NCBI RefSeq assembly: GCF_037126465.1 | Contig: NC_088201.1 | Span: forward strand, 197,602,403 to 197,666,402 | DNA from: Ornithodoros turicata | Lineage: Eukaryota > Arthropoda > Arachnida > Ixodida > Argasidae | Direction: 5' to 3' | Length of the DNA stretch: 64,000 bases | Part shown: piece by piece, positions 45,324 to 53,870 of the stretch | Position numbering within the stretch: position 1 is the stretch's first letter | Layout: each line of letters opens with the position of its first letter | Notes under the pieces: generated by a model | What the model saw: the letters and a program-made list of their open reading frames with translations, nothing else | What the model was told of the DNA's origin: nothing | The model's database searches: none | Made by a program: the position numbers and the translations under genes

Positions 45324-45859
45324 CTTTTTCGTCGATCGTCACTTTTCAACTCTACGACTTCAAAACAAAGGCAGCTGCAGGAGAATGGCGATGTTCGCGA
45401 CAATGTTCATAAAATAGCAGGCGTCCATCATAGCTGGGACCAACACCGGGAACTCATTTGGTGACACGACACGAATTCAGCGTTCGACATACTCAAATTT
45501 GACAGGCGAGCAGCAGAACAAATCATTAACTGCAGTGTCAACAGAATCCTGATAGCCGGCGGAGCATACAGTAAACGATTCATCCAGACTCGGTACTCTC
45601 GTTCCCAGCCCACCGCAAAAAGCCACACCCTGAGGGGAACTATTTTGAGACGCGGGAGCCAAAAGCCTTCGCTGCTCTGAGGCTGTCGTGCCTGTCGCCC
45701 AATGAGAGGCGATTTATTTTCAAAGTTTGAATCTGAAGCGTTTGTATCGCAAAAGTTGATTTTTACAGCTTTATCTTTACACCGTGGATTTTTTCGTGAT
45801 TTATTTCGAGGAGTTCATTCTCGAAGTTTATTTTGCGAAGTGTAAACCATAGTGATCCC
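45324..45859. other. right edge of the 16.7 kb inserted block, no gene
   Basis: No supportable feature other than the boundary at 45859/45860. Confidence 0.35.
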
Positions 45860-45867
45860 GCTGTGGC

Positions 45868-47071
45868 TCGCCTCAGCGGGCTGGCACCGGCTTTCTAATA
45901 TTTCCGTCTTTTCAGGGCTCCATCCGGTGGTTTGACATTGATACGGATGGGAGGGTGGTATCTTTGGAGCTTCAGATTGACGGCAAATAATTTCGTATTG
46001 TAAATGTTTATGCGCCTGTACGTCGTAGTTAGCGATCGGACTTCTTCCGTCGATTAGACACTTTTCTTTTCGGCAGCCAAAACTTGATATTTGCTGGTGA
46101 TTTTAATTGCACGATCGACCGCCAACACGGTAGACAGGCGTGCAGAGAGCTCGAACGCCTTGTAAGCGCCATTGGCTTAACGGACGCCTGGTCTCACGTT
46201 CATGGCGACAGATATGAATTCACTTGGGTGAACTCCCGTGGCCATCACAGTCGGCTGGATCGCTTCTATGTGTCTTCGGGAATGCTTAGTTCTGTTTCTG
46301 GGTGGAACACGAAACCGGCGGGGACCTCACTGATCATCATGGAGTCGTTTTATCTTTGTCAGGGCTGAAGAATTTTCGCACGGGTCGCTGCCTTTGGCGA
46401 TTGAACGTGTCTCTGCTAGACGACCACGAAATTAAAGAGGATATGCAACATTGGCTGTCGCAACAATGTTCCGCCCCCGATTTCGGGCCCGATCACTGGG
46501 AGGCTTTGAAGCTGGGAGCCGCTGATCGCTTTCAATGTTGGGGAAGACGGCGCGCGCGTGAACACCGGGAGTGTAGAGACGCACTCAGGCAGGTGTTAGC
46601 TATTCTACGCCACCCTGGCTCTCGCAGCCATGACACTGCATCTGATATAGCGGATGTGCAGAGGCGCCTGATGGCCATGAGAATGCGCTCCTGGCCCAAT
46701 TTCGCAGCGCAGCGAAACGTCGAACGCTGGTGTCGGGAAGCATACTGCTCCTGCTTACTCCTCCGGCGCTATGTGGCACGAAACCCGGCCTCGGATATCG
46801 CCGTTGTCCGGTCAGCTGACGGCTCACTTCTCACACAACCTGATGACATTCGAGCTGCAATGTGTGAGCATTGCGCGGCCCTTTATCAAGAGTCATCATC
46901 CAACGAGCAGGTGGTTAGCCCAGAGTGCCCACTCTGTCGCTCACGCAAAATGAACTTTTTGCCGCTGTTTCATCAATACAGAACGGAAAGTGCTGAGGCA
47001 TTGATGGCCTCCCAGTCGAGTTCTTCAAACGTTTCTGGAGGGTAATTGGCGGTGCTTTAACTCGTATAGTA
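45868..47071 (+). pseudogene. LINE ORF2: endonuclease part 2 and linker
   Basis: Continues the endonuclease from 29180: 'RAGTGFLIFPSFQGSIRWFD', then 'IFAGDFNCTIDR' (GDFN motif), 'LTDAWSHVHGDRYEFTW' and 'SRLDRFYVSS' (SRLDR motif). The linker follows in 46302-47045. Frame changes occur near 45990, 46300 and 47000; near 47020 the alternate frame reads 'GLPVEFFKRFW', the usual lead-in to the RT domain. Confidence 0.8.
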
Positions 47072-47234
47072 TGTAGAGGACGATGGTATTTCTCTACATG
47101 AGTCCCGACCGACGATGATGGTCTGCCACGGAGAGGCGATGACGGTGGCCTATCTCCATGGCCGCGCCGGTGGAACTGAGAAGCGGGTGCTCCAGGCGCG
47201 TGGCCATCCTTTTTGTTGTCCAGCGGCCGCTACA
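47072..47234 (+). repeat. 5' LTR (163 bp)
   Basis: Direct copy of 48338-48500 with few differences; TG...CA termini. I could not identify a matching primer-binding site just downstream. Confidence 0.8.
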
Positions 47235-47969
47235 GGGGTCCCCCTGCAGTCAGATGCGTTGTGGACGCATCGCAAGAGCTGGAGTCCAGGTAACGCGCCT
47301 GGGAAAGGTTGCAGTTGAGGGCGACCGTGGTAGGCGTGCATGGTTGAACAGGTGCATGGCACGGCACACGTTGGCGACATGTCACAGATGGGGAGGACGG
47401 AAACAACGATCCGTCAGGCAGAGACGAGCGGGAGAGAGTGAGGCGCTCGGTGTCGTGGTCCTGGGTCGCGACCGGCACGGGAGCCGAAGCTCGAGAGTCC
47501 CAGGTTGGGTGAGTGAGGCAAGGCTATGCGAGCCGTGGTGAGACGCCGAGATGCCGGCTGAAGCGTGCCGTGGCGTCGGCTGCCGCGACTGCCGCGACCG
47601 GCAGGTGAGCAAGGCTCGAGTGTCGCGGCCGACAGTGAAAAGCGTTGGGAGCGGTGAAGAGTGCCGAGATGCGGCAGGAGTGAAGGCGGCTCCATCTGTG
47701 AAGCGCGTGTGTGCCGGAAGAACATGCTTTGCAATATGGCGTCTGCAGTACACCGGTGGTCTTAGCGAGCAGAGGAAGCCTTTGGAAATGTGACCAGGTC
47801 ATGGCGTGTGGAGCAAACGGTCCGAAGGAGACGAGTCGCAGTTGAATGGTCGGCTGTTGCCAGAACCCAGGGTGTCGTTGGGCTGGGAGGCTTCCAGGAT
47901 GGGATGCTCACCACCATGCCGGTGAAGCTGTTGCAAAACTTGGGATGGTAAAAGGCCTAATTGTTTACC

Positions 47970-48285
47970 GAACTGAGGTGTTCTTTCCCTCACCTTCCTC
48001 GGCCATCGCATTGACAGTTCCGGCATCATCCCCCTGCGCCAGAAGATTGACACCATTGACCGTTTTCTCCGCCCTACCACACGCCGGAAGCTTCGTGAGT
48101 TTCTGGGCTTGGCGAATTTTTATCGCCATTTATACGGCGCTGCGCGCGCACCATCAAGCCGCTCTGTCATTTGCTGGTTGGCCCTGGCGGTCCGTCGAAA
48201 TCTATCGAGTGAATGCCATCCGCTTACCAAGCTTTGCGAAAAGCGACCAAGCTTTGCGATGGCAGTTTGCCGAAAAATTTAGGAT
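47970..48285 (+). pseudogene. Ty3/gypsy reverse transcriptase remnant
   Basis: In the frame starting near 47980 the translation includes 'LGHRIDSSGIIPL' and 'TTRRKLREFLGLANFYRHL', the well-known end of the gypsy RT and connection region (LGHxIxxxGI...LRxFLGLxNYYRRF). The rest of pol and gag is missing. Confidence 0.8.
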
Positions 48286-48337
48286 GGTGCATGGCCCAAT
48301 TACACCGAACATGGTGTTCGCTGTTCGGGTCACCATA

Positions 48338-48500
48338 TGTAGAGGACGATGGTATTTCTCTACATGAATCCCGACCGGCGATGATGGTATGCCACGGAGA
48401 GGCGATGACGGTGGCCTATCTCCATGGCCGCGCCGGTGGAACTGAGAAGCGGGTGCTCCAGGCGGGTGGCCATCCTCGTCGTTGTCCAGCGGCCGCTACA
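48338..48500 (+). repeat. 3' LTR (163 bp)
   Basis: Direct copy of 47072-47234. Confidence 0.8.
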
Positions 48501-48893
48501 TGGTAATCAATGCTTGTCGCGAGGCACGCTCTGCTCCACAATGCAGAGTGGCATAATTGTCCTTCTCTGCAAAGACGCTTCAAGAACGCAGGACCCGGAA
48601 GCGTATCGCCCCATAACACTTTTGACTTGCGACTACAAAATTCTAGCCAAGGCGCTTCTCCTACGTGTTTCGCCGCAGTTGGAGAAGGTGTTGCATCCAT
48701 GTCAAGCCTGTTCGGTCCCTGGCAGGTCATCGGTCCTCCACAGGATGGCTATCCGTGACACCACGCAGTGCTTAAATCTGAGACAGCTAACAGCGGTGTT
48801 GGCCTCGTTCGACCAGGCAAAAGCTTTCGACAGAGTGCGTCATTCGAATCTGTTCTCCACGCTTACAGCTTACGGCTTTCATGAAGCGTAGAC
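48501..48893 (+). pseudogene. LINE ORF2: reverse transcriptase N-terminal part
   Basis: 'MQSGIIVLLCKDASRTQDPEAYRPITLL' with 'TCDYKILAKALLLRV' (RT motif 1) and 'LTAVLASFDQAKAFDRVRHSNLF' (motif A with catalytic Asp); the D-Q-x-K-A-F-D-R-V form is typical of L1/Tx1-like elements. The frame ends at a TAG at 48889-48891; the palm motifs B and C are missing, replaced by the segment up to 49877. Confidence 0.85.
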
Positions 48894-49255
48894 TGGAAAC
48901 CAGGTAGGCACACAACATCGACAACAAAACATCAAACCAAATCATCGCCGTCGAGCACCTCCCCCCCCCCTTACATACACACCACATTCGACTTCCCAGA
49001 ACACAGAACTGTGCCGAAATTCGCGGAGCTCCGAAACTTGGCAAGGTCACAATAGCATCGCCATCCTGGACCATGTAGGGAGCGCGATATGGCAGGTAAG
49101 TGAACTAAGTGCAGCACACGCTTTCAATGGGGAAATCGCGAAGCTTTCAGGCCTGGTGTAATACATGGAGGCTTAGTTACATGTGACCGGTTGTGACTGT
49201 CTACCAATGTGCCGTAGTGTTGGATTTAATTTCATCCGCCCAAACTCTTCTCTTT
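48894..49255. other. non-LINE segment left of the 79-bp array
   Basis: About 360 bp with no recognised feature except a C11 tract at about 48959-48970. With the array it separates the LINE RT and C-terminal parts. Confidence 0.35.
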
Positions 49256-49877
49256 GGTTACGTTCCCCTTAAGAGGGAACACACTCAACTAAACAGTGAC
49301 CCATGGAGGCTGCGTAACGGCTTCTCTTCTCTCTGGTTAGGTTCCCCTTAAGAGGAAACACACTCAACTAAACAGTGACCCAAGGAGGCTGCGTAACGGC
49401 TTCTCTTCTCTCTGGTTAGGTTCCCCTTAAGAGGAAACACACTCAACTAAACAGTGACCCAAGGAGGCTGCGTAACGGCTTCTCTTCTCTCTGGTTACTT
49501 TCCCCTTAAGAGGGAACACACTCAACTAAACAGTGACCCATGGAGGCTGCGTAACGGCTTCTCTTCTCTCTGGTTAGGTTCCCCTTAAGAGGAAACACAC
49601 TCAACTAAACAGTGACCCAAGGAGGCTGCGTAACGGCTTCTCTTCTCTCTGGTTAGGTTCCCCTTAAGAGGAAACACACTCAACTAAACAGTGACCCAAG
49701 GAGGCTGCGTAACGGCTTCTCTTCTCTCTGGTTACGTTCCCCTTAAGAGGAAACGCACTCAACTAAACAGTGACCCAAGGAGGCTGCGTAACGGCTTCTC
49801 TTCTCTCTGGTTAGGTTCCCCTTAAGAGGAAACACACTCAACTAATCAGTGACCCAAGGAGGCTGCGTAACGGCTTC
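49256..49877 (+). repeat. 79-bp tandem array, 7.9 copies, with 237-bp higher-order pattern
   Basis: Units start with GGTTA at 49256, 49335, 49414, 49493, 49572, 49651, 49730 and 49809; the last stops at 49877. Units differ at only a few positions. Units 1 and 4 share 'AGAGGGAACAC' and 'CCCATGG', units 2, 3, 5 and 6 share 'AGAGGAAACAC' and 'CCCAAGG', so units 1-3 and 4-6 form two copies of a three-unit (237-bp) block. Confidence 0.95.
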
Positions 49878-50600
49878 CGGTGGTCCGGTGGTTCACCGAT
49901 ATCACTGACAGCCGTCCCAGAGCAGAAGTTCCCTCCCCTCTTTTCACAGCTTGCATAGCTGCCGTCAGACGCGTACGCGAGATGTCCCCAGACGCTGAGG
50001 TCTCTCTTTGGGAAGCCAAGGATTTCTACGCCGCGCTCATGGAGGCGGTGCTGGTTCCCTCCCGGCCTGGTGCCGTGGGTAGTCCTTCCGGGAGCGCCTG
50101 GCGACGTATCACGGCAGGCTGGTTGGACGCCCGTCGAGCGAGTCTCCAGTGGAGGATGGCTCATGGTGTCCTCCCGCTTCGTGAACGTTTACACCGCTTC
50201 CATATTTGTCACACGGGTCACTGCCCGTCTTGTAGCATCTCGGAGTCACCAGAGCACTGCTTCCTTCAGTGCCAGATTCCGCTGCTCCTGTGGAGCAGAG
50301 CGGCTGTTGTTTTTGACCTTCCAAGAGTCGAATGGGCCACTGTAAGTTCATGGAACCGCTGCCGGTTGCACCAAGGGATCGGAAACATCTGGCGTGTTTG
50401 ACTGCGGAAATAAATTTCCAAATTTGGATACGCCGGTGCCGGTTGGCCTTCAGTGGCCACGACTGTGGGAGCATAGGCTTGCTTCAGGCAGTTCGTACTG
50501 GACTACGGGCGCTGATCACCAGGGAACAGGCAGTGCTCGGCTCAGTCGAGTGCTGCCGTCACTGGCTCTGCTCCACTCGCATCTTCAGCTATGATCAGGG
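49878..50600 (+). pseudogene. LINE ORF2 C-terminal zinc-binding region
   Basis: Open frame 49880-50401 contains 'WRMAHGVLPLRERLHRFHIC' and 'CPSCSISESPEHCFLQC', the CxxC...H...C zf-RVT pattern following the RT in L1/Tx1-like elements. Stops at about 50401 and 50412 and frame changes interrupt the last part ('IWIRRC', 'REQAVLGSVECCRHW'). Confidence 0.8.
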
Positions 50601-51060
50601 TGAGTGGCACATTCTGTTCCTGCCACTTTGCTAGACTTGTACTGTCCTCCGTCGCCACTCTCCCGTATACCATGGATTTGTGGATACCTAGCAGATAATA
50701 AGGAACATAGGTCCGTGCTGTGCACCTGCCAGGTGACAACTGGCCGGCGCGTTTATTGCACACCAAAGTGCAAAGTTGGGGTAGTTGGTGTGACATTAGT
50801 AGTTTAGGCTGCCAAGGGGGACGTCGGACAAAGTAGGAGACACGACAACAGAAACAGCGTTTATTGCGTCGTCGTTATGACTTTTTTCCGTCATTATAAT
50901 TCGTCGGCTTGCACTGTGGTATTGAGGAGTGCTTACTCACCCTCCCGGGGGCATATCGCTCGCAGCGACCCCTGGTTTGCCAATTCCGAACGATGCGCAG
51001 CTACCCAGAGCTGACGAGCCGCAAACACGGCGGAACACGTGTCCTCCGGTGCTGTCGCAT
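50601..51060. other. LINE 3' region and junction to the Penelope-like element
   Basis: 50620-50690 resembles the 3' region of LINE copy 1 (19060-19120). From about 50790 to 51060 no family was recognised. Confidence 0.35.
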
Positions 51061-51061
51061 C

Positions 51062-51092
51062 GTTCCATTCTTCCCATGGAAGAATGGAACGA
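51062..51092. repeat. 31-bp hairpin at the Penelope element boundary
   Basis: CGTTCCATTCTTC and its perfect complement GAAGAATGGAACG (13 bp each) flank a 5-base loop. The RT-coding part of the Penelope-like element starts right after it. Confidence 0.8.
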
Positions 51093-51098
51093 TTTCTT

Positions 51099-52217
51099 TT
51101 AAATTTCTTTAATTTCGAACCTCTAATTTTTAAGCTGTTTTTGGACGACATATTCATCCTTTGGCCACATTCCGAAGACTCCTTTTTGTCGTTTATTGAA
51201 AACTTCGGTAACGTGCACCCCGCTATAAAGTTCACTCACGCCTATTCTAGAGAGAGCATAGATTTTCTAGATGTCCATATAAGCATCTCCAATGGCATCC
51301 TCGTAACAAACCTGTACCGAAAACCGACTGACTCCCAACAGTACCTATCGTCTCACAGCTGCCATCCCCGACATACTAGATTGGCCATCCCCTACAGTTA
51401 GGCCCTCCGTTACAGGCGCATTTGTTCCCAAGATGACGAACTGGACGCAAACCTTAACAATCTTCAAAACACGCTGGTCAGCCGAAACTTCCCCCAGGAT
51501 CTGGTGAAGGACGTCATTTGTAGAGCCTGCCGTACTAATCGCAGTGAACTTCTACAAAACTCAACACGCCCCGAACGCCCTAAGCTTGTTAATCTTATAG
51601 TCACCTTCAATGGCGCGATCCCTAACCTTAAAAACATACTGAAACGTCATCATCCAATTTTAACACAGTCGGAGCGCCTTGGAGAAATATTCCCAGAACA
51701 GCCTCGCATAGCATATCATCGTGCAAGTAATCTTCAAGACCACTTAGACAGCGCAAAAGTCAATACGTCACCTCCTACAACCGAAGGCTGCCATCCATGC
51801 AACGGACGAAGATGCCAATTTTGTACTGTAATGCAGACTGCAGAGAGAGTACGAAGCATAAACAGCAACCTCCAAGTAAAAATTAAAAGTGCTTCTGATT
51901 GCATCTCATCTAACGTGATATATCTATCAGAATGCAAAGCATGCCAAGCACACTATGTTGGCCAAACTACACCATCATTCCGAATTCGTTTCAATAATCA
52001 CAGATCCGATATTACAACGAAACCAAATCTCCCTGTGTCGCGTCATTTCAATCAAACCTGCCACTCATTCAAGGACATCCGCGTGTACATCTTACAACCT
52101 GGTTTCCCCTCAGACCGTAGCAGACAACAGCGTGAATCATTCCAAATCCACAAATTCCAGTCCACGATAAACGAAGACCCCGGCGTATTGTCTATAGTTC
52201 GCAGCCTTAGCTCGTAG
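51099..52217 (+). pseudogene. Penelope-like RT C-terminus and GIY-YIG endonuclease
   Basis: One reading frame throughout with a single in-frame TAG at 51399-51401. The RT catalytic pair is in 'LFLDDIFILWPHSEDS', followed by 'FLDVHISISNGILVTNLYRKPTD', both typical of Penelope-like RTs. The endonuclease has 'VIYLSECKACQAHYVGQTT' (GIY-YIG equivalent Y-L..YVGQT) and 'FRIRFNNHRSDI', with a Cys-rich linker 'CHPCNGRRCQFCTV' before it. The N-terminal part of the RT is missing. Such proteins prime on DNA ends and cut with the GIY-YIG domain. Only the stop and truncation prevent function. Confidence 0.88.
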
Positions 52218-52459
52218 ACCAAACCCCCCGACCGTCTTTCGTTCTTTCTGCCGCCTCTCTTTTTATTATTTCAGGTTTATTAAACGAGCAAGAAGAACTC
52301 TCCTGGAAGACACCCAACACCCTCAATGGACTCAAGTACTCAATGGACGACCAGCAACATTGCTCCTGCAACATCACCAACACCGCTCCACGTGCACTGT
52401 TCCCCACTCATTTTCGCCTTTCCCTAGTATATAAGCCCTTGTCACCTATTTCCAGGTTT

Positions 52460-52499
52460 GGTCCTGTTGAAGGCAGCGCTGACTGCCGAAACGTCGACC
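52460..52499 (+). ncRNA. hammerhead-like motif in the Penelope 3' region (core altered)
   Basis: Layout GGTC, CTGTTGA, stem GGCAG/CTGCC, GAAA, C, GTC, GACC. Stem I (GGTC/GACC) and stem II are intact, but box one reads CTGTTGA instead of CTGANGA, so cleavage would be expected to be lost. Stem III is only two pairs without loop, as is known for minimal hammerheads in Penelope-like elements that work as dimers. Confidence 0.6.
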
Positions 52500-52639
52500 C
52501 CTAACTATAAATCAATTTCTAGTACCCACTTAATTATTCGTATAATAAATGTAGCAGCCGTTTTTAACCCTTCTACGGCCTCCCAAGTCTCTTCATCACT
52601 TCTAGTCTATTTTTTTCGCGTCCATCTGTACCCAGTTAT

Positions 52640-52790
52640 CCGTATATATATATACATATATATAATATATATATATATATATATAATAATATATATAATA
52701 TATAATATAAAGTATAAATATATATATAAAATAATATAATATATATATATATATATAATATATATAAAATATATAATATATATATAAAAT
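52640..52790. repeat. TA-rich microsatellite
   Basis: About 150 bp of (TA)n with interruptions, between the Penelope 3' end and a hammerhead element. Confidence 0.9.
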
Positions 52791-53012
52791 AGACGAAGCT
52801 CTGTAGCTGCACGTTGAGCATATGTTTACAATTTGATCGTGCACTCCCAGACAGCTGCTTCGCTCTACTTGCACAACAGTGTCCGTCTCGCCGTCTCGCC
52901 GAGACGCACTGTTGTGCCGACCCAAGATCGTGTCACTTCCCTACGCCAGGCTGACGAGCTCCAAGTAGAGCGAAACAGCTGTCCTTGGCTGGGAGTGCAC
53001 GATCAAATTGTA
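52791..53012 (+). mobile_element. fold-back hammerhead element between TA tracts
   Basis: The left half (52795-52870) is in minus orientation and the right half (52915-53012) in plus orientation of the same short element as in the 62-64 kb array; they meet at a separate hairpin (52872-52916, CACAACAGTG/CACTGTTGTG). Both outer parts contain 'ACAATTTGATCGTGCACTCCCA' or its complement. The right half holds a complete hammerhead. Confidence 0.7.
52945..52989 (+). ncRNA. type I hammerhead ribozyme, complete core
   Basis: Stem I GCCAGG (52945-52950) pairs with CTTGGC (52984-52989, one G-U). Box one CTGACGA is 52951-52957. Stem II GCTC/GAGC encloses loop CAAGTA. GAAA is 52972-52975. Stem III ACA/TGT has a GC loop. 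Cleavage would follow C52983 (GTC). Every conserved hammerhead position is present. Self-cleavage is inferred, not shown. Confidence 0.85.
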
Positions 53013-53013
53013 A

Positions 53014-53042
53014 ACATATATATATATATATATATATATATA
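53014..53042. repeat. TA microsatellite
   Basis: (TA)n of about 28 bp separating the hammerhead element from an inverted Penelope-type terminus. Confidence 0.9.
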
Positions 53043-53213
53043 CGGATAACTGGGTACAGATGGACGCGAAAAAAATTTTGTCCTGACGAAGACAGTGCCA
53101 CTGTCGAAACGTCGACCATTCTTTTTTTAATCTATGTGTTAAATTGCCCATTAAATAAATTAGTTTTTGTTAACGTTCCTGTAATCTGTAGTCCAAGTCT
53201 TATTATTTCACTT
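53040..53213 (+). mobile_element. Penelope-type terminal fragment, inverted start
   Basis: 53040-53075 is the reverse complement of 52607-52645 (the Penelope terminus); it continues into a hammerhead-like block and 100 bp of 3'-type sequence before another TA tract. Probably a terminal (pLTR-like) fragment of a relative. Confidence 0.6.
53080..53116 (+). ncRNA. minimal hammerhead motif, intact core boxes
   Basis: GTC, CTGACGA (53083-53089), stem II GACAG/CTGTC, GAAA (53106-53109), C, GTC, GAC. Stem I is only 3 pairs, stem III 2 pairs with no loop, so activity would require a dimer, as reported for Penelope-like hammerheads. Confidence 0.6.
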
Positions 53214-53232
53214 ATATATATATATATATATA

Positions 53233-53470
53233 ATAGGAAAAAAAATAGCCGGAGCTCTTTGGCTGCACGTATAGCATATGCCTGTAACTCAAACATCGCC
53301 ATGCCAGTACTGGACAGCTCTTTCGGCCTTCTTGGACCTCATCAGCAGTACGCAGGCAGGCAACGTTTGAGTGGATGGCGTCAGAAGGTCACGTAACACG
53401 TGATTCCTCCCGTCAGGGTGAGATAACTCACTCACTGAAAGCCCAGTGCAAAGCCAGTGAAGCCAGTGAA
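53233..53470 (-). mobile_element. hammerhead element, subfamily 2, single copy
   Basis: Lies between TA tracts (53214-53232 and 53470-53490). Shares the order of landmarks with the 233-bp array ('ATAGCCGGAGCTCT', 'GCATATG', hammerhead, 'AGTGCAAAGCCAG'), but differs in most loop positions. Confidence 0.65.
53307..53351 (-). ncRNA. hammerhead ribozyme with swapped stem I
   Basis: On the minus strand: stem I GTACTG/CAGTAC (6 perfect pairs, entirely different from the array copies), box one CTGATGA, stem II GGTC/GGCC (one G-U), GAAA and GTC. Stem III has one mismatch (G opposite G at the second pair), so activity may be reduced. Confidence 0.75.
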
Positions 53471-53520
53471 TATATATATATACATATATATGTTTACAGT
53501 TCAAGCGTGCCACAATCCCA

Positions 53521-53565
53521 GCTGTGGACGGCCGTTTCGAGCTTCTTGGCTCTCATCGGCACAGC
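53521..53565 (-). ncRNA. hammerhead fold, subfamily 3, unit 1
   Basis: Minus strand: stem I GCTGTG/CACAGC perfect, stem II GAGC/GCTC perfect, GAAA, stem III ACG/CGT with GC loop, GTC. Box one is CCGATGA, i.e. the conserved U at position 4 is C, which should weaken or abolish cleavage. Confidence 0.7.
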
Positions 53566-53759
53566 GTAGGGATGTGACACGCTCTTGGATCGGCACAGAC
53601 ACTGTGTCTCTGCAAGACATCAATGTTCCAGGCTGTTAGCAACACCTCTGGAGGCCGCAGTGCAAAGCCAGTAAGTACAGATACAAATATAAAAATGAGC
53701 AAATGCTCCATGGCTGCACGTGAGGCATATGTTTACAGTTCAAGCGTGCCACAATCCCA

Positions 53760-53804
53760 GCTGTGGACGGCCGTTTCGAGCTTCTTGGCTCTCCTCGGCA
53801 CAGC
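53760..53804 (-). ncRNA. hammerhead fold, subfamily 3, unit 2
   Basis: Same as unit 1 except box one CCGAGGA; all stems unchanged. Confidence 0.65.
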
Positions 53805-53870
53805 GTAGGGATGTGACACGCTCTTAGATCGGCACGAACACTGTGTCTCTACACTGAGACATTGTGTATG

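Larger units (their letters stand above)
29181..45867. mobile_element. 16.7 kb block inserted in LINE ORF2, 8-bp target duplication
   Basis: GCTGTGGC occurs at 29173-29180 and again at 45860-45867. Joining the sequence up to 29180 with that from 45868 gives an uninterrupted endonuclease frame ('AFFSCG' + 'SPQRAGTGFLIF'). The block itself is a mosaic of other elements listed below. An 8-bp duplication is typical of hAT-type or related insertions, but clear terminal inverted repeats were not found; the ends begin GGCTGTACACTG and, from the other side, GGGATCACTATGG. Confidence 0.7.
47072..48500 (+). mobile_element. short Ty3/gypsy-type LTR element nested in the LINE
   Basis: Two 163-bp direct repeats (47072-47234 and 48338-48500) begin TGTAGAGG and end CGGCCGCTACA, so they have the TG...CA ends and short inverted tips of LTRs. 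They differ at about seven positions. Flanks are TAGTA and TGGTA, a likely 5-bp duplication with one change. The LINE sequence is collinear across the insert. The 1.1 kb interior is far too short for a complete element. Confidence 0.8.
27770..50790 (+). mobile_element. full-length L1/Tx1-type LINE, split by three insertions
   Basis: Component parts in order: ORF1 27992-28942, ORF2 start 28959-29180, endonuclease and linker 45868-47071, reverse transcriptase 48501-48893, C-terminal zinc region 49878-50600. Interruptions are 29181-45867 (including one copy of an 8-bp target duplication), 47072-48500 (LTR element) and about 48894-49877 (segment with the 79-bp array, probably with loss of LINE sequence). 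The first two joins are directly supported by reading-frame continuity. The 5' and 3' limits are approximate. Confidence 0.75.
51092..52640 (+). mobile_element. Penelope-like element, 5' truncated
   Basis: RT tail plus GIY-YIG endonuclease in one frame, then a 3' region with a hammerhead-like block and a terminus 'CGCGTCCATCTGTACCCAG' running into a TA microsatellite. The reverse complement of that terminus opens another Penelope-type end at 53040. Confidence 0.85.
53489..53870 (-). mobile_element. hammerhead element, subfamily 3, tandem dimer (239-bp period)
   Basis: The motif TGTTTACAGTTCAAGCGTGC recurs at 53490 and 53729. Both units contain the hammerhead block and the 'GCAACACCTCTGGAGGCCGC' segment equivalent to 'CCACCTGTGGAGGCCGC' in the 233-bp array. 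The left unit begins at a TA tract. Confidence 0.75.

Noticed and set aside
45428..45662. small minus-strand ORFs at the edge of the inserted block
   Set aside because: Short, overlapping in two frames, with no domain or context.
52870..52920. a separate hammerhead in the central hairpin of the fold-back element
   Set aside because: The stem is long and perfect but contains neither CTGANGA nor GAAA at the required places.
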